Origin: Desulfitobacterium sp050251735
Lineage (GTDB): Bacteria > Bacillota > Desulfitobacteriia > Desulfitobacteriales > Desulfitobacteriaceae
Reading direction: 5' to 3'
Assembly: GCA_050251735.1 (NCBI GenBank)
Contig: JBFWMF010000017.1
Location: 1 to 64,000, forward strand
Length of the DNA: 64,000 nt
Every line of letters starts with the position of its first letter. Within the stretch, counting starts at the first letter, position 1. This document shows positions 17,920 to 26,458 of the stretch, one piece after another. A program made the position numbers and the translations under genes. The notes beneath the pieces were generated by a model. That model was not told where the DNA came from. It did no database searches and saw nothing but the letters and a program-made list of their open reading frames with translations.

Positions 17920-17981
17920 TTTGACCTTATGACCTTCTCTGACCTTTAATAGTATTTTACCCCAAAATGTTCTTTTTGCAA
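17920..17981 (-). promoter_or_regulatory. ctsR operon promoter with CtsR-type operator
   Basis: On the minus strand TTGCAA (17976-17981), 16-nt spacer, TAAAAT (17954-17959). Immediately downstream (17920-17947) are three GGTCA repeats (AAGGTCAGA, AAGGTCATA, AAGGTCAAA), matching the heptad of the CtsR consensus. Their start-to-start spacing is 10 and 8 nt rather than the canonical 11. Confidence 0.75.
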
Positions 17982-18082
17982 AGACTCTAAAGAACTTTTT
18001 GCAGATTTTCTTCATCGAGTCCCTAGCCTATCTTTTGCAAAATCCTCTCATCCTCATTCGTCATACTAAAAATACAGTAAAA

Positions 18083-18121
18083 TAAAAAACTTCGTCTTCG
18101 CCTATTAGGCAAAGACGAAGT
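18083..18121 (-). terminator. intrinsic terminator overlapping a stop codon
   Basis: ACTTCGTCTTcGCC (18089-18102) and GGCaAAGACGAAGT (18108-18121), followed on the minus strand by TTTTTTATTTTA. The loop contains the TAA of the gene at 18105-18434. Confidence 0.85.
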
Positions 18122-18434
18122 ATGCCCACGTCCCTAAGGTAATACACCCCATCACCGATAATAAGATATACACTTTTGTACCTGACCAAAAAAGCGTCGG
18201 ATCACCCTCGTCATCCAGGTCATTCTTGTCTGGCTCAGGGTCATTTTGAGCAGTAAACTTACTTCTAACCCGAGGTTCATGACTAAGAGAGACGGATGCG
18301 TCCTTTGGGACTGCCGGATCGATGGTACTTCGTAAAGGGCCTTCCGATCGAGCGGATAGATCCTCCCAATGAATCGTTCCTTTTAATAAGTAATCAATCT
18401 CTTCAGGTGTCAACCGAATCTCTTTTTCTTTCAT
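18105..18434 (-). CDS. small C-terminally anchored membrane protein, unknown
   Basis: A 109-aa protein not recognised as a family. The N-terminal 85 residues are soluble, charged and partly disordered (LTPEEIDYLLKGTIHWEDL near the start, then an acidic DPEPDKNDLDDEGD stretch). A single hydrophobic segment (VYILLSVMGCITLGTWAYFVFA) forms the C-terminus, giving a tail-anchor-like topology. AGGAG lies about 12 nt upstream of the ATG. It lies downstream of the uspA-like gene on the same strand, beyond that gene's terminator. Confidence 0.7.
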   Translation of the reverse strand: MKEKEIRLTPEEIDYLLKGTIHWEDLSARSEGPLRSTIDPAVPKDASVSLSHEPRVRSKFTAQNDPEPDKNDLDDEGDPTLFWSGTKVYILLSVMGCITLGTWAYFVFA

Positions 18435-18492
18435 AGCTATCTTACGCTCCTGTTGCTGGGTTAGTCTTGCACTTCTTGGTATTCTTTATTAA

Positions 18493-18522
18493 AGTAAAAA
18501 AACCTGCTCCTGGGAGCAGGGC
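18493..18522 (-). terminator. intrinsic terminator of the uspA-like gene
   Basis: CCTGCTCC (18503-18510) and GGAGCAGG (18513-18520), followed on the minus strand by seven T. It sits just after the stop codon. Confidence 0.88.
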
Positions 18523-18529
18523 TAAAGTC

Positions 18530-18958
18530 CTATTTTATGAGCAGGACCGGGCAGGGTGCCTTTTGGAGAACGCGCTGACTGACGCTACCCAGGACAGAAC
18601 CTGTGATTGGTCCATAGCCGTGACTACCGATAATCACCAAATCAATCTCATCCTGCTTGATCTGATCGATGATTTTCATGACAGGATGGCCGATCTCTAA
18701 AACGGTACGAACAGGCACCTCTCCCGTATCAATCCCCGCGAGGGTAGCCTCCAAGGCCAATTCAGCATTTTTCAAGATATCTTCTTGGGACATGGTAAAT
18801 CCATAGGACACAGTATATCCCCAAAGGGCCTGTGGTGTATAAGTAACATGCATAAGTACGATCTCTGCTCCGAATTGTTTTGCAAGTTCAAGGGCTGTTT
18901 TATAAGCACGTGCCGAAAATTCTGAGGCATCTGTTGGGACGAGTATTTTTTTGTACAT
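18530..18958 (-). CDS. universal stress protein UspA family
   Basis: A single Usp domain of 142 aa. It begins with the phosphate/adenine-binding strand ILVPTDASEFS and ends with the ATP-binding motif GxxGx9GS as GSHGYGPITGSVLGSVS, followed by CPVLLIK. ATP-binding Usp proteins act as stress or metabolic-status proteins; the specific role here is unknown. It is monocistronic and divergent from the MFS gene at 19094. Confidence 0.92.
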   Translation of the reverse strand: MYKKILVPTDASEFSARAYKTALELAKQFGAEIVLMHVTYTPQALWGYTVSYGFTMSQEDILKNAELALEATLAGIDTGEVPVRTVLEIGHPVMKIIDQIKQDEIDLVIIGSHGYGPITGSVLGSVSQRVLQKAPCPVLLIK

Positions 18959-19093
18959 AGATAATCCTCCCTTCTATTGAAAGACCCCTGTTCAGGGAAT
19001 TCTTTCTTGTCTTAATTTTAAGTAGTTATTTTTCAAAAAGCAACTTATAATAGTAATTTGAAACGCCACATTTAAAAGATATCTGAAATTAAT

Positions 19094-20440
19094 ATGATTA
19101 AAACGTTTAAAACACAGAAAGAAGTGGAGAACTTGCAGTTCGCTTTTAAAACATCACGCTATGGCTGGAGCAGTTGGAGCATCTTAGTCATAGCCTTTAT
19201 TACTGTCTTTTTTCATCGACTATCGGTGGGTTCAGTGGCTGATCAGCTGACCCAAGAAATCCCCATGAATGCCTTAACTCTAGGGAACTTGACTGCTATG
19301 AACTACTACGCTTATGCCCTTATGCAGATTCCCGTCGGCATTCTCGTTGACCGCATCGGCGTTCGCAAAATTAACTTCTGCGGACTCTTGATCACTGCAG
19401 CAGGAAGCATCCTTTTTGGTTTAGCTCATAATCTAGAAACTGCCTACCTCTCCCGTTTCTTAGTCGGAATCGGTTCCTCAGTCATCATCGTCTCGATCTT
19501 TAAGATTCAAGCCACTTGGTTTCCCCTCTCGCGTTTCTCAGCCCTTTCAGGGCTTACCTCCTTTTTTGGAAATTTCGGCTCTTTGCTTGCTCTCTACCCA
19601 CTGTCCTTTGTATCTATGGCCTTTGGCTGGCGGAATGTCTTTTATTGGATGGCGGTCGTATCCCTGGTACTTGCCCTCTTGGTTCTTTGGGGCGTACATG
19701 ATGTCCAGCCCAAGCTTAGGGATCCTGACCGAGATGAGCAAAAAAAGGCCTCCCCCCAAGTAGCCACCACCACCGAGATCAACTCACAAGAGCAGATCAA
19801 TCCCCCCCAGGAGAAACCTGTCCCCTTTATGAGCTTCTTAAGAGAAAGCTTACGCAGTGTGCTGAAAAACCCTCGAACCTGGCCCAATATCCTTACCCTC
19901 TTTGCCTTTACCGGTTCCAGCACCACTTTGCTGGGGCTTTGGGGAATTCCCTTAATTACGCAAATTTACGGCCTGGATAAAGCGACCGCGGCCGGCTATG
20001 TGACTTTTGCTACCTTTGGCTTTATTCTCGGAGCTCCCCTCGTCTCCCTATGGGTTCGCTTGCTGAAAGGTATTCGCACCGCCCTCTTAGCCGGCACAGG
20101 CCTTAATCTCCTACTGTGGATCTATATCACCGTGATTGCGGCAGGACGACCGCCAGTTCAGCTCTGGCCCTTATTTTTCTTTCTATTCGGACTCCTAATT
20201 ATGACCCATATTCTTGCTTTTTCTAATGTCACTGCCGTCAATTCTTTAAAATACAGTGGCATTGCAACAGCAGTTACCAATATGGCTGAATTCATCGGTA
20301 GCTCTATCGCCAGTCTTACCATCGGATTAGTGCTAGACCATAGCGGTAACGCCGGCGCTGCTTGGTGGATTATCCTGTTCATGGCTGCTTTAAGCTTTAT
20401 CGCAGCTCTCTTAATAAAGGAACAGCCGATCGACTCTTAA
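19094..20440 (+). CDS. MFS transporter, 12 TM
   Basis: Major facilitator protein of 448 aa. The family loop between TM2 and TM3 is GILVDRIGVRKIN. The two halves are joined by a long charged cytoplasmic loop at about residues 205-255 (DVQPKLRDPDRDEQKK onwards). The substrate cannot be told. There is no good ribosome-binding site before the ATG at 19094; a GTG at residue 11 (VENLQFAF), after GAAAGAA, could be the real start. A plausible TATAAT is near 19047. Confidence 0.85.
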   Translation: MIKTFKTQKEVENLQFAFKTSRYGWSSWSILVIAFITVFFHRLSVGSVADQLTQEIPMNALTLGNLTAMNYYAYALMQIPVGILVDRIGVRKINFCGLLITAAGSILFGLAHNLETAYLSRFLVGIGSSVIIVSIFKIQATWFPLSRFSALSGLTSFFGNFGSLLALYPLSFVSMAFGWRNVFYWMAVVSLVLALLVLWGVHDVQPKLRDPDRDEQKKASPQVATTTEINSQEQINPPQEKPVPFMSFLRESLRSVLKNPRTWPNILTLFAFTGSSTTLLGLWGIPLITQIYGLDKATAAGYVTFATFGFILGAPLVSLWVRLLKGIRTALLAGTGLNLLLWIYITVIAAGRPPVQLWPLFFFLFGLLIMTHILAFSNVTAVNSLKYSGIATAVTNMAEFIGSSIASLTIGLVLDHSGNAGAAWWIILFMAALSFIAALLIKEQPIDS

Positions 20441-20554
20441 ATATTAAAGAAAACTTGGCTGGTGTCAAGCCTTTGGCGAAGACAGCTGCCTAGTTGCCCT
20501 TATACTGGAAGAAAGTATGCAACGAGGTTATACTTTCTGAAAGTGAAATAAAAG

Positions 20555-20586
20555 CGAAGAGCCCCCGTCGGAGTTCCTCACTTTTT
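20555..20586. terminator. bidirectional terminator between MFS gene and rubrerythrin
   Basis: GAAGAGCCCCC and GGAGTTCCTC form an imperfect stem with a GTC loop. T runs lie on both outer sides (CTTTTT on plus, GCTTTTATTTC on minus), between two convergent genes. Confidence 0.6.
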
Positions 20587-20634
20587 AGATCCTCTGTATC
20601 TTATTCATATTGGCCTTCGGCCAAATTTTTCTTA

Positions 20635-21219
20635 TTAATACTCTTCAGGTAGTGGCTTGAAGTAACCTTGAGGATGTTGACAAGCTGGGCAAAGATCGGG
20701 AGCGTCAGCACCTTCATGAACATAACCACAGTTCTCACATTTCCAGGAGAGCTTTTCTTCTTTTTTGTAGAGGGTACCGTTTTCCAAGTTTTTAGCTAAG
20801 TTTTTATAGCGATTCTCGTGATGTCCTTCTACAGAGGCAATCTTGCGGAAAGCTACAGCAATGTCTTTATAGCCTTCTTCGTCCGCGATATCTGCAAAGT
20901 GCGAGTATGCTTCAACTTCCTCTCCTTCTCCGGCAGCCGCGGATTTCAGGTTTGCTAAGGTATCCCGCAGGTTAAGTGGGTATTCCCCAGTAACATGGAA
21001 GGATTCCGCTTGGTCACCGGCATATTTTTGCAAGAACTTATAGAACACCTTTGCATGTTCTTTTTCATTATCTGCTGTAGAAATGAAGATGTTTTGAATC
21101 GCTTGATGTCCTTCATTCTTAGCGGTACCAGCATAAAAAGTGTAACGATTGCGCGCTTGGGACTCTCCTACGAAAGCATCCACCAAGTTTTGAAATGTCC
21201 TTGAATCTTTAAAATCCAT
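20635..21219 (-). CDS. rbr: rubrerythrin
   Basis: Peroxide-scavenging non-heme diiron protein of anaerobes, 194 aa. The N-terminal ferritin-like four-helix domain supplies the diiron ligands (FVGESQARNRYTFYA, NEKEHAKVF, EEVEAYSHFADIADEEG, SVEGHHENRYKNL). A C-terminal rubredoxin domain has two CxxC pairs (CENCGYVH and CPACQHPQGYF). It is monocistronic; an AT-rich palindrome TATAATTATA at about 21349-21358 upstream loosely resembles a PerR box, but not closely enough to call. Confidence 0.95.
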   Translation of the reverse strand: MDFKDSRTFQNLVDAFVGESQARNRYTFYAGTAKNEGHQAIQNIFISTADNEKEHAKVFYKFLQKYAGDQAESFHVTGEYPLNLRDTLANLKSAAAGEGEEVEAYSHFADIADEEGYKDIAVAFRKIASVEGHHENRYKNLAKNLENGTLYKKEEKLSWKCENCGYVHEGADAPDLCPACQHPQGYFKPLPEEY

Positions 21220-21518
21220 CTAATACAAACCTCCCTAATTATTATTTTGGTAGTGTGCCAAGTACTGAATAATTTCATACTGTGCAACTCTACTTTGTTA
21301 TTTTCTTCATAACCACGGTTTTTTCCTGCCTTTCTCGATAGTTTTTTAATATAATTATAATTTTCATCTAGCTCAGCTTGCTGCCTTTTTTACGTCTAAA
21401 GCCCTGGACTGACCTCATTCCTCTACATTTCTCCAGAGGGGTGCATTGTTATTTTCCAGTTGGAGTGGTAAGTTATTAGAGCGTCCACAATTATTTTGCG
21501 AAGAGGTTATAACCATTT

Positions 21519-22742
21519 ATGGAGTCTCAACAGATCACTAAATTTAACATCCCGAGGCCTATACTTATCTTAATCATCGGCGGTTTTATCCATTCGGTGG
21601 GTAACTCTTTTATGTGGCCACTGAACAGCATTTTTATGCATAATATTCTTGGGCGTTCCTTGACCGAAGCAGGAACGCTTATATCTCTACAAGCCTTAGC
21701 TACTTTAGTCGGACAATTTATTAGTGGTGTTTTAGCCGATCGCTTTGGCTCACGCCGCGTTATGATCTACGGCTTGATCGGAGCAATTGCGCCTTTAGTC
21801 TTGATCGGGATCTTCCCCATCTGGGAAGTGTATGCTCCTTGCATCTTGTTTTTCGGCTTCGCTATTGCCTTCATCTTCGTCCCTATCAATGCCATGATTT
21901 TTACCCTTTGGCCGGAGGGCGGGCGTCGGGGTTTCAATCTACTTTATGTGTTTAACAATGCCGGAGTAGCCGTGGGAACCGCTTTAAGCGGATTCATTGC
22001 TGCCATATCTTTTAAGTTGGTTTTCCTCCTTAATGGCTTTTCCTTTTTCATTTACCTTCTCATGGTACTCTTTCTCCTGCCTGTGGCGGATACACTTGGA
22101 AAGCCCCTAACCCGATCCAAGGTAAAGGTGCCCATTTTCCATGACCGAGGTTTTCCTGTCCTGATCGCCCTCTGCGCAGGAATCTTCCTTATGTGGGGTG
22201 CTTATATTCAGATCAACACGATTCTCCCTGTGACTATGACCAACTTAGGCTATTCCTTACCCCAATACAGCATCCTTTGGACTCTGAATGGAATCATTAT
22301 CGTAACCTTTCAGCCCGTCATCAGCTGGATAATCCGCCATTGGGCTCCTACCCTCTCACGACAGTTTTATTTTTCCTGCATCTTCTACGGGCTGGGTTTT
22401 CTCATGCTCCTTGGCAATCTTCCCTATCCTTCCTACTTTATTATGATGCTTATTATCACCCTTGGGGAAATGTTGGTCCTCCCCGGCGTTCCTGCCGCCG
22501 CTGCTCTTATCGCACCGGAAGGAAAAACCGGAACCTATCAAGGGGTAGTGGCCGGCGCCTCCTCCGGGGGGCGAGCACTTGGCCCCATCTTGGGTGGATT
22601 AGCCTTTGATTTGTATGGCGGACACATGGCTTGGTGGCTGGCCCTAACCTTTGTGATCCTTGCCTTCTTCCCCTTCTATCTCTATCAGCGTCGCGAAAGA
22701 ACCTTTAGTCAAAAAGTAGAAATACACGAACAAGCTTTATAA
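21519..22742 (+). CDS. MFS transporter
   Basis: A 407-aa major facilitator with the TM2-TM3 signature GVLADRFGSRRVM at about residues 72-84 and a GGRALGPILGGLAFD motif in the second half. Drug-efflux-like, but the substrate is unknown. It is followed after 32 nt by the Nudix gene on the same strand, so the two are probably cotranscribed. Confidence 0.87.
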   Translation: MESQQITKFNIPRPILILIIGGFIHSVGNSFMWPLNSIFMHNILGRSLTEAGTLISLQALATLVGQFISGVLADRFGSRRVMIYGLIGAIAPLVLIGIFPIWEVYAPCILFFGFAIAFIFVPINAMIFTLWPEGGRRGFNLLYVFNNAGVAVGTALSGFIAAISFKLVFLLNGFSFFIYLLMVLFLLPVADTLGKPLTRSKVKVPIFHDRGFPVLIALCAGIFLMWGAYIQINTILPVTMTNLGYSLPQYSILWTLNGIIIVTFQPVISWIIRHWAPTLSRQFYFSCIFYGLGFLMLLGNLPYPSYFIMMLIITLGEMLVLPGVPAAAALIAPEGKTGTYQGVVAGASSGGRALGPILGGLAFDLYGGHMAWWLALTFVILAFFPFYLYQRRERTFSQKVEIHEQAL

Positions 22743-22774
22743 TATACAAAGCTTTATACAATACAAAAGGATGT

Positions 22775-23368
22775 ATGCTCATGTCATTGTCAACCAATAA
22801 TTACCGTTTCTGCCCACAATGCGGCAACCCTCTCCATAACTCAGAGTTATACGGGCAAATTCGTTCCCACTGCACTGTATGTTCCTTTGTCTTCTGGGGA
22901 AATTTCTCACTGGGAGTGGGTGGCGTCGTTTGGCACGAAGGAAAAGTTCTTTTAGTCCAACGGGCCCATAACCCCGGCAAAGGAGTCTGGACTCTGCCCG
23001 GTGGCTACGTAGATCAGCAAGAAAGAATCGCCGATGCAGTTGTCCGGGAAATCTGGGAAGAGACCCATCTTCAGACCCGACCGCTTTCCGTTATCGCTCT
23101 GCGGGACCGTCCCGGAGAGAAGCACGATACCTACATCGTCTTTCTTCTGGAATACTTGGAGGGAGAGCTCCGCGCCGATCCTGAAGAGGTCAGTGACATC
23201 GGTTTCTTTACCTTAGAGGAAGCCCAAGCACTCGCGATTGCTGAGCTCAGCCTTAGCGTCATCAAAGCCTCGCTGACCCAACGCCTCCAAGGCTTCTTAC
23301 CGAAGTCAGGGGTTGCTATGGTAGGCGGTGAACGCTCCGTGTTATATCAAATTCCAGAAAAAACCTAA
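22775..23368 (+). CDS. Nudix hydrolase with N-terminal zinc ribbon
   Basis: A 197-aa protein. Residues 13-38 form a zinc ribbon (CPQCGNPL, then CTVC). The Nudix box GGYVDQQERIADAVVREIWEET follows the Gx5Ex7REUxEExGU pattern, although the last G is not evident. Likely hydrolyses a nucleoside diphosphate-X compound, as NADH pyrophosphatase-like enzymes do; the substrate is uncertain. Two closely spaced ATGs (22775 and 22781) follow AAAGGATGT; either may be used. Confidence 0.9.
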   Translation: MLMSLSTNNYRFCPQCGNPLHNSELYGQIRSHCTVCSFVFWGNFSLGVGGVVWHEGKVLLVQRAHNPGKGVWTLPGGYVDQQERIADAVVREIWEETHLQTRPLSVIALRDRPGEKHDTYIVFLLEYLEGELRADPEEVSDIGFFTLEEAQALAIAELSLSVIKASLTQRLQGFLPKSGVAMVGGERSVLYQIPEKT

Positions 23369-23373
23369 CTTAT

Positions 23374-23391
23374 TTTTAATCTGATTTTAAT
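23374..23391 (+). promoter_or_regulatory. 11-bp-spaced direct repeat, candidate response-regulator site
   Basis: TTTTAAT at 23374-23380 and again at 23385-23391, start-to-start 11 bp, about 100 bp before the DUF4342-regulator-kinase operon. The geometry is that of OmpR/PhoB-type dimers. Similar repeats occur before the genes at 36833 and 47956. Confidence 0.45.
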
Positions 23392-23487
23392 AATCGTCAA
23401 ATTTACCTTAAAGCTTTTGTGGTTAGAATTTAGACATAGAGATGATCTAACAAAGAATTCTCAACCCAAAACAAGGAGGTACCAATT

Positions 23488-24036
23488 ATGACACCCTTAG
23501 AAAAAGTAGAAAAACTATGTTCGATGGGCAACCTAACCTATGAGGAAGCCAAAGCCGCCTTGGAGGCATCCAACGGTGATTTGCTTGATGCCATCATCTA
23601 TCTTGAAAAACAGGGCAAGATTCACGCCCCATCCGGTGGAGGATACTACAGCAGCGAGAAAACTGTGGAAGCCAGCATCATACCCTATCCAGAAAAGGAC
23701 AGGGAAAAGGGTCATTACCACAGCAATAAAGAAAATCCTTTTATCACCTTTACCAAGCAGGCCTGGGATTTCTGCGCAAAGCTGGTTCGTAAGGGCAATG
23801 CTAACACCTTTGAAGTACTCAAGAAAGAGGAAGTCAAAGGATCTTTCCCCGTCACCGTCCTCATCCTGCTGTTGATTTTCGCCTTTTGGGTTACCATTCC
23901 CCTGTTGGTCATCGGCCTATTCTTCGGTCTGCGTTATCGTTTTGTGGGGTCTGATTTTGAAAAAACCTCCATCAATGACGCCATGGATAGTGCTGCCGAT
24001 GCTGCCGAAAACCTCAAAAAGTCCATGGATAAATAA
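23488..24036 (+). CDS. DUF4342 protein with UBA/TS-N-like N-terminus
   Basis: A 182-aa protein. The N-terminal 45 residues form a UBA/TS-N-like three-helix domain (LCSMGNLTYEEAKAALEASNGDLLDAIIYLEKQG). A central DUF4342 region follows, then one long hydrophobic segment (PVTVLILLLIFAFWVTIPLLVIGLFFG, about residues 128-152). Function is unknown; the fold suggests a membrane-associated adaptor. AAGGAGGT lies 8 nt before the ATG. It is the first gene of a three-gene operon with a response regulator and kinase, so it may be the target or a modulator of that system. Confidence 0.85.
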   Translation: MTPLEKVEKLCSMGNLTYEEAKAALEASNGDLLDAIIYLEKQGKIHAPSGGGYYSSEKTVEASIIPYPEKDREKGHYHSNKENPFITFTKQAWDFCAKLVRKGNANTFEVLKKEEVKGSFPVTVLILLLIFAFWVTIPLLVIGLFFGLRYRFVGSDFEKTSINDAMDSAADAAENLKKSMDK

Positions 24037-24060
24037 TTTCTGGAATTGGTGGGGATCTCC

Positions 24061-24744
24061 ATGTGCTCAAAGATACTGATTATCGAGGACGAAGAAAAAA
24101 TTGCTCGATTCGTCGAACTTGAGCTGAGTTATGAAGGATATACGGTTACTAAAGCCTTTGATGGCCGAACCGGGCTTGAACTCGCCGAAACCGGCGAGTT
24201 CGACCTGGTTTTGCTTGATGTGATGCTACCCCAATTAAGTGGCATGGAGGTTCTCCGTCGAATTCGCCGCACCTCTGCCGTTCCTATTATCATGCTCACC
24301 GCCCGCGATAGTGTGATGGATAAGGTTTCCGGACTGGATAGTGGGGCAAACGATTATATCACCAAACCCTTTGCTATCGAGGAGCTTCTCGCCCGCATCC
24401 GTAACGCTTTGCGAAAACAAACCTCAGCGGAAGACACCACGGAGCTATTATTTGCTTTAGATTTACAGCTCGACATGGGTCGTCGTACCGTGACTGTGAA
24501 AGGTCAGCCCATCGATTTAACCAAACGGGAATTTGATCTTCTGCACTTTCTCCTCAAAAACAAAGGGCTAGTTATCTCCCGCGAATCATTACTTGAGAAT
24601 GTCTGGGGCTTTGATTTTACTGGTGATACCAACGCCGTCGATGTCTACATCCGCTTTCTTCGCGGAAAAATCGATGAGGTGTTCGATATAAAGCTCATTC
24701 ACACTGTCAGAGGGGTAGGATACGTGATTAAAGATGACCGCTAA
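24061..24744 (+). CDS. OmpR-family response regulator
   Basis: Receiver domain with phosphoacceptor Asp53 (DLVLLDVMLPQLSG), Thr in IIMLTARD and Lys in NDYITKPF, followed by a winged-helix DNA-binding domain (LTKREFDLLHFLLKNKG, then VDVYIRFLRGKI). The start ATG at 24061 (MCSKILIIEDEEK) follows GGTGGGG; the open frame from 24046 begins with a TTG and is not preferred. It overlaps the kinase gene by 11 nt. Likely regulates the DUF4342 operon itself through the 11-bp repeats upstream. Confidence 0.94.
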   Translation: MCSKILIIEDEEKIARFVELELSYEGYTVTKAFDGRTGLELAETGEFDLVLLDVMLPQLSGMEVLRRIRRTSAVPIIMLTARDSVMDKVSGLDSGANDYITKPFAIEELLARIRNALRKQTSAEDTTELLFALDLQLDMGRRTVTVKGQPIDLTKREFDLLHFLLKNKGLVISRESLLENVWGFDFTGDTNAVDVYIRFLRGKIDEVFDIKLIHTVRGVGYVIKDDR

Positions 24745-26275
24745 ATCACCCCCTAATCAGCATAATCCTCACAACCGTATTAGAGATCGAATACGGTTTT
24801 CAATCGTTTGGAAACTTAACCTTAGACTCGTTTGGCGATTGCTGTGGATTTTTTTCAAGCTCAACGTTTGTTTGGTCCTCGTATCTGCGCTGGGTTTGTT
24901 CATACATGCGGAGCAGATGATTGGAACAACCGCCGAAAAAATAGCTCAGTCAGGAGCGCCTTCCTTTGAATCGACGGATTGGCTTGATCTTTCTGGAATT
25001 CGTATTTCTTCTTCTTTTGCTGATGCTGCTTCTAATATAAGTACTGCTGCTGATACTCCTCCTGATATTTCTACTGCTGCTACTAAGACTTCAAAGGGAT
25101 TCCATCTCCCGCGGGGCCTGCAGCCTTATTTTTCCCCATTGACTGCGGAAGAACTCAGAAATATCGAACTCCCCGGTTCGGAAAGCACGAGGATTTGGGA
25201 ACGCATACGAAATATTACCTATCAAGTGACGATGAAATCCGGTGAGAACTCATATCTTATCTCCTATCATCCACAAAAAACTCTCCAGATTCTCATCGCC
25301 ATGTTTGCCATTATTGTGTTAATCGAACTTATCCTACTGATCGGCAGTATATCTTCTAGTGCCCGGGTGATTCGCCAAACCCTCCTTCCTATTCAACAAT
25401 TAGCCGAAACAGCCCGCAATCTGACTCAAGAAGGGGGCTTCTCTCCGGAGCAGTTGCAGGATTTAGCAGGCAAATTGGATGATATCAATGCCACTCATTT
25501 AGATACAAGAATAGCCGTGGATGAAACCCAGAGCGAGCTTAAAAGCTTGGCCTCAGCGATTAACGGGATGCTTGACCGTATTAATGAATCCTATCGTTCC
25601 CAAGCACGTTTCGTTTCCGATGCCTCCCATGAATTGCGAACGCCTATTTCTGTGATTCAGGGCTATGCCAACCTTTTAGACCGCTGGGGTAAAAAGGATG
25701 AAAAAACCCTTCAGGAATCCATTGATGCCATCAAAAACGAAACAGCTAGTATGAAAGCTTTGGTGGAACAGCTTTTGTTTCTCGCCCGAGGGGATAATAA
25801 TACGATGTCGCTACAGATGGAACGGTTTGAATTGTCAAGTCTTGTGGATGAAGTGCTAAGAGAAACCCAGATGATCGATGGGGGACATGAATATACTTCC
25901 TTGAGTACCCCGGTCATTATTTTTGCTGATAAAGGTTTGATCAAGCAAGCTACCCGGATTCTCATCGACAACGCCATGAAATATACACCCTCGGATAAAC
26001 GCATCAGCCTAGCTGTATCCGACGATGAAGGATATGCTCGCCTAACAGTGCAGGATGAAGGAATTGGTATTGCCCCTGAGGCAGTCCCCTTGATTTTTGA
26101 TCGATTCTATCGCAGCGATGAATCCCGTACCCGTTCTACCGGCGGATCAGGGTTAGGCCTTGCCATTGCTCGATGGATTGCCGAGCGCCATGGCGGTCAC
26201 CTGGAAGTACTCAGTAGGTTGGATATCGGCACCCGGATTTCTCTGGTACTCCCCAAGGCCCCCGAGGTGGAATAA
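24734..26275 (+). CDS. sensor histidine kinase
   Basis: A 513-aa membrane kinase. TM1 is about residues 34-58, an extracytoplasmic domain spans about 59-183 (with a low-complexity Ala/Ser/Thr stretch near 95-120), and TM2 is about 184-206. A HAMP-like linker precedes the HisKA domain with phosphoacceptor His299 (DASHELRTPISVIQGYANLL). The HATPase has an N box (IDNAMKYT, 411-418), G1 (DEGIGI, 441-446) and G2 (GSGLGL, 471-476). Pairs with the regulator just upstream; the signal is unknown. Confidence 0.94.
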   Translation: MTAKSPPNQHNPHNRIRDRIRFSIVWKLNLRLVWRLLWIFFKLNVCLVLVSALGLFIHAEQMIGTTAEKIAQSGAPSFESTDWLDLSGIRISSSFADAASNISTAADTPPDISTAATKTSKGFHLPRGLQPYFSPLTAEELRNIELPGSESTRIWERIRNITYQVTMKSGENSYLISYHPQKTLQILIAMFAIIVLIELILLIGSISSSARVIRQTLLPIQQLAETARNLTQEGGFSPEQLQDLAGKLDDINATHLDTRIAVDETQSELKSLASAINGMLDRINESYRSQARFVSDASHELRTPISVIQGYANLLDRWGKKDEKTLQESIDAIKNETASMKALVEQLLFLARGDNNTMSLQMERFELSSLVDEVLRETQMIDGGHEYTSLSTPVIIFADKGLIKQATRILIDNAMKYTPSDKRISLAVSDDEGYARLTVQDEGIGIAPEAVPLIFDRFYRSDESRTRSTGGSGLGLAIARWIAERHGGHLEVLSRLDIGTRISLVLPKAPEVE

Positions 26276-26378
26276 GAAAATATTTATTTTTCACTTCTTT
26301 GACCCCCTAAAAGCTCAATCGTCTTTCGTATTATTAATTTGATAATAAAAACAGATATAAAAAATGTGGTAGATAAAA

Positions 26379-26413
26379 AGCAGCCATCGGTCCTTTCGTG
26401 ACCGATGGCTGCT
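26379..26413 (+). terminator. hairpin after the kinase gene
   Basis: A perfect 13-bp stem AGCAGCCATCGGT/ACCGATGGCTGCT with a 9-nt loop, about 105 nt after the kinase stop and 45 nt before the PBP start. The T tract afterwards is weak, so it may terminate only partly. Confidence 0.6.
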
Positions 26414-26458
26414 TGCTAATTTCATCAATTTTTACTTCCTCAAGGAGGCCAGTTTATC

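Noticed and set aside
21340..21365. PerR box upstream of rubrerythrin
   Set aside because: TATAATTATA is present but the match to the 15-bp PerR consensus is incomplete and AT-rich background makes it unconvincing.
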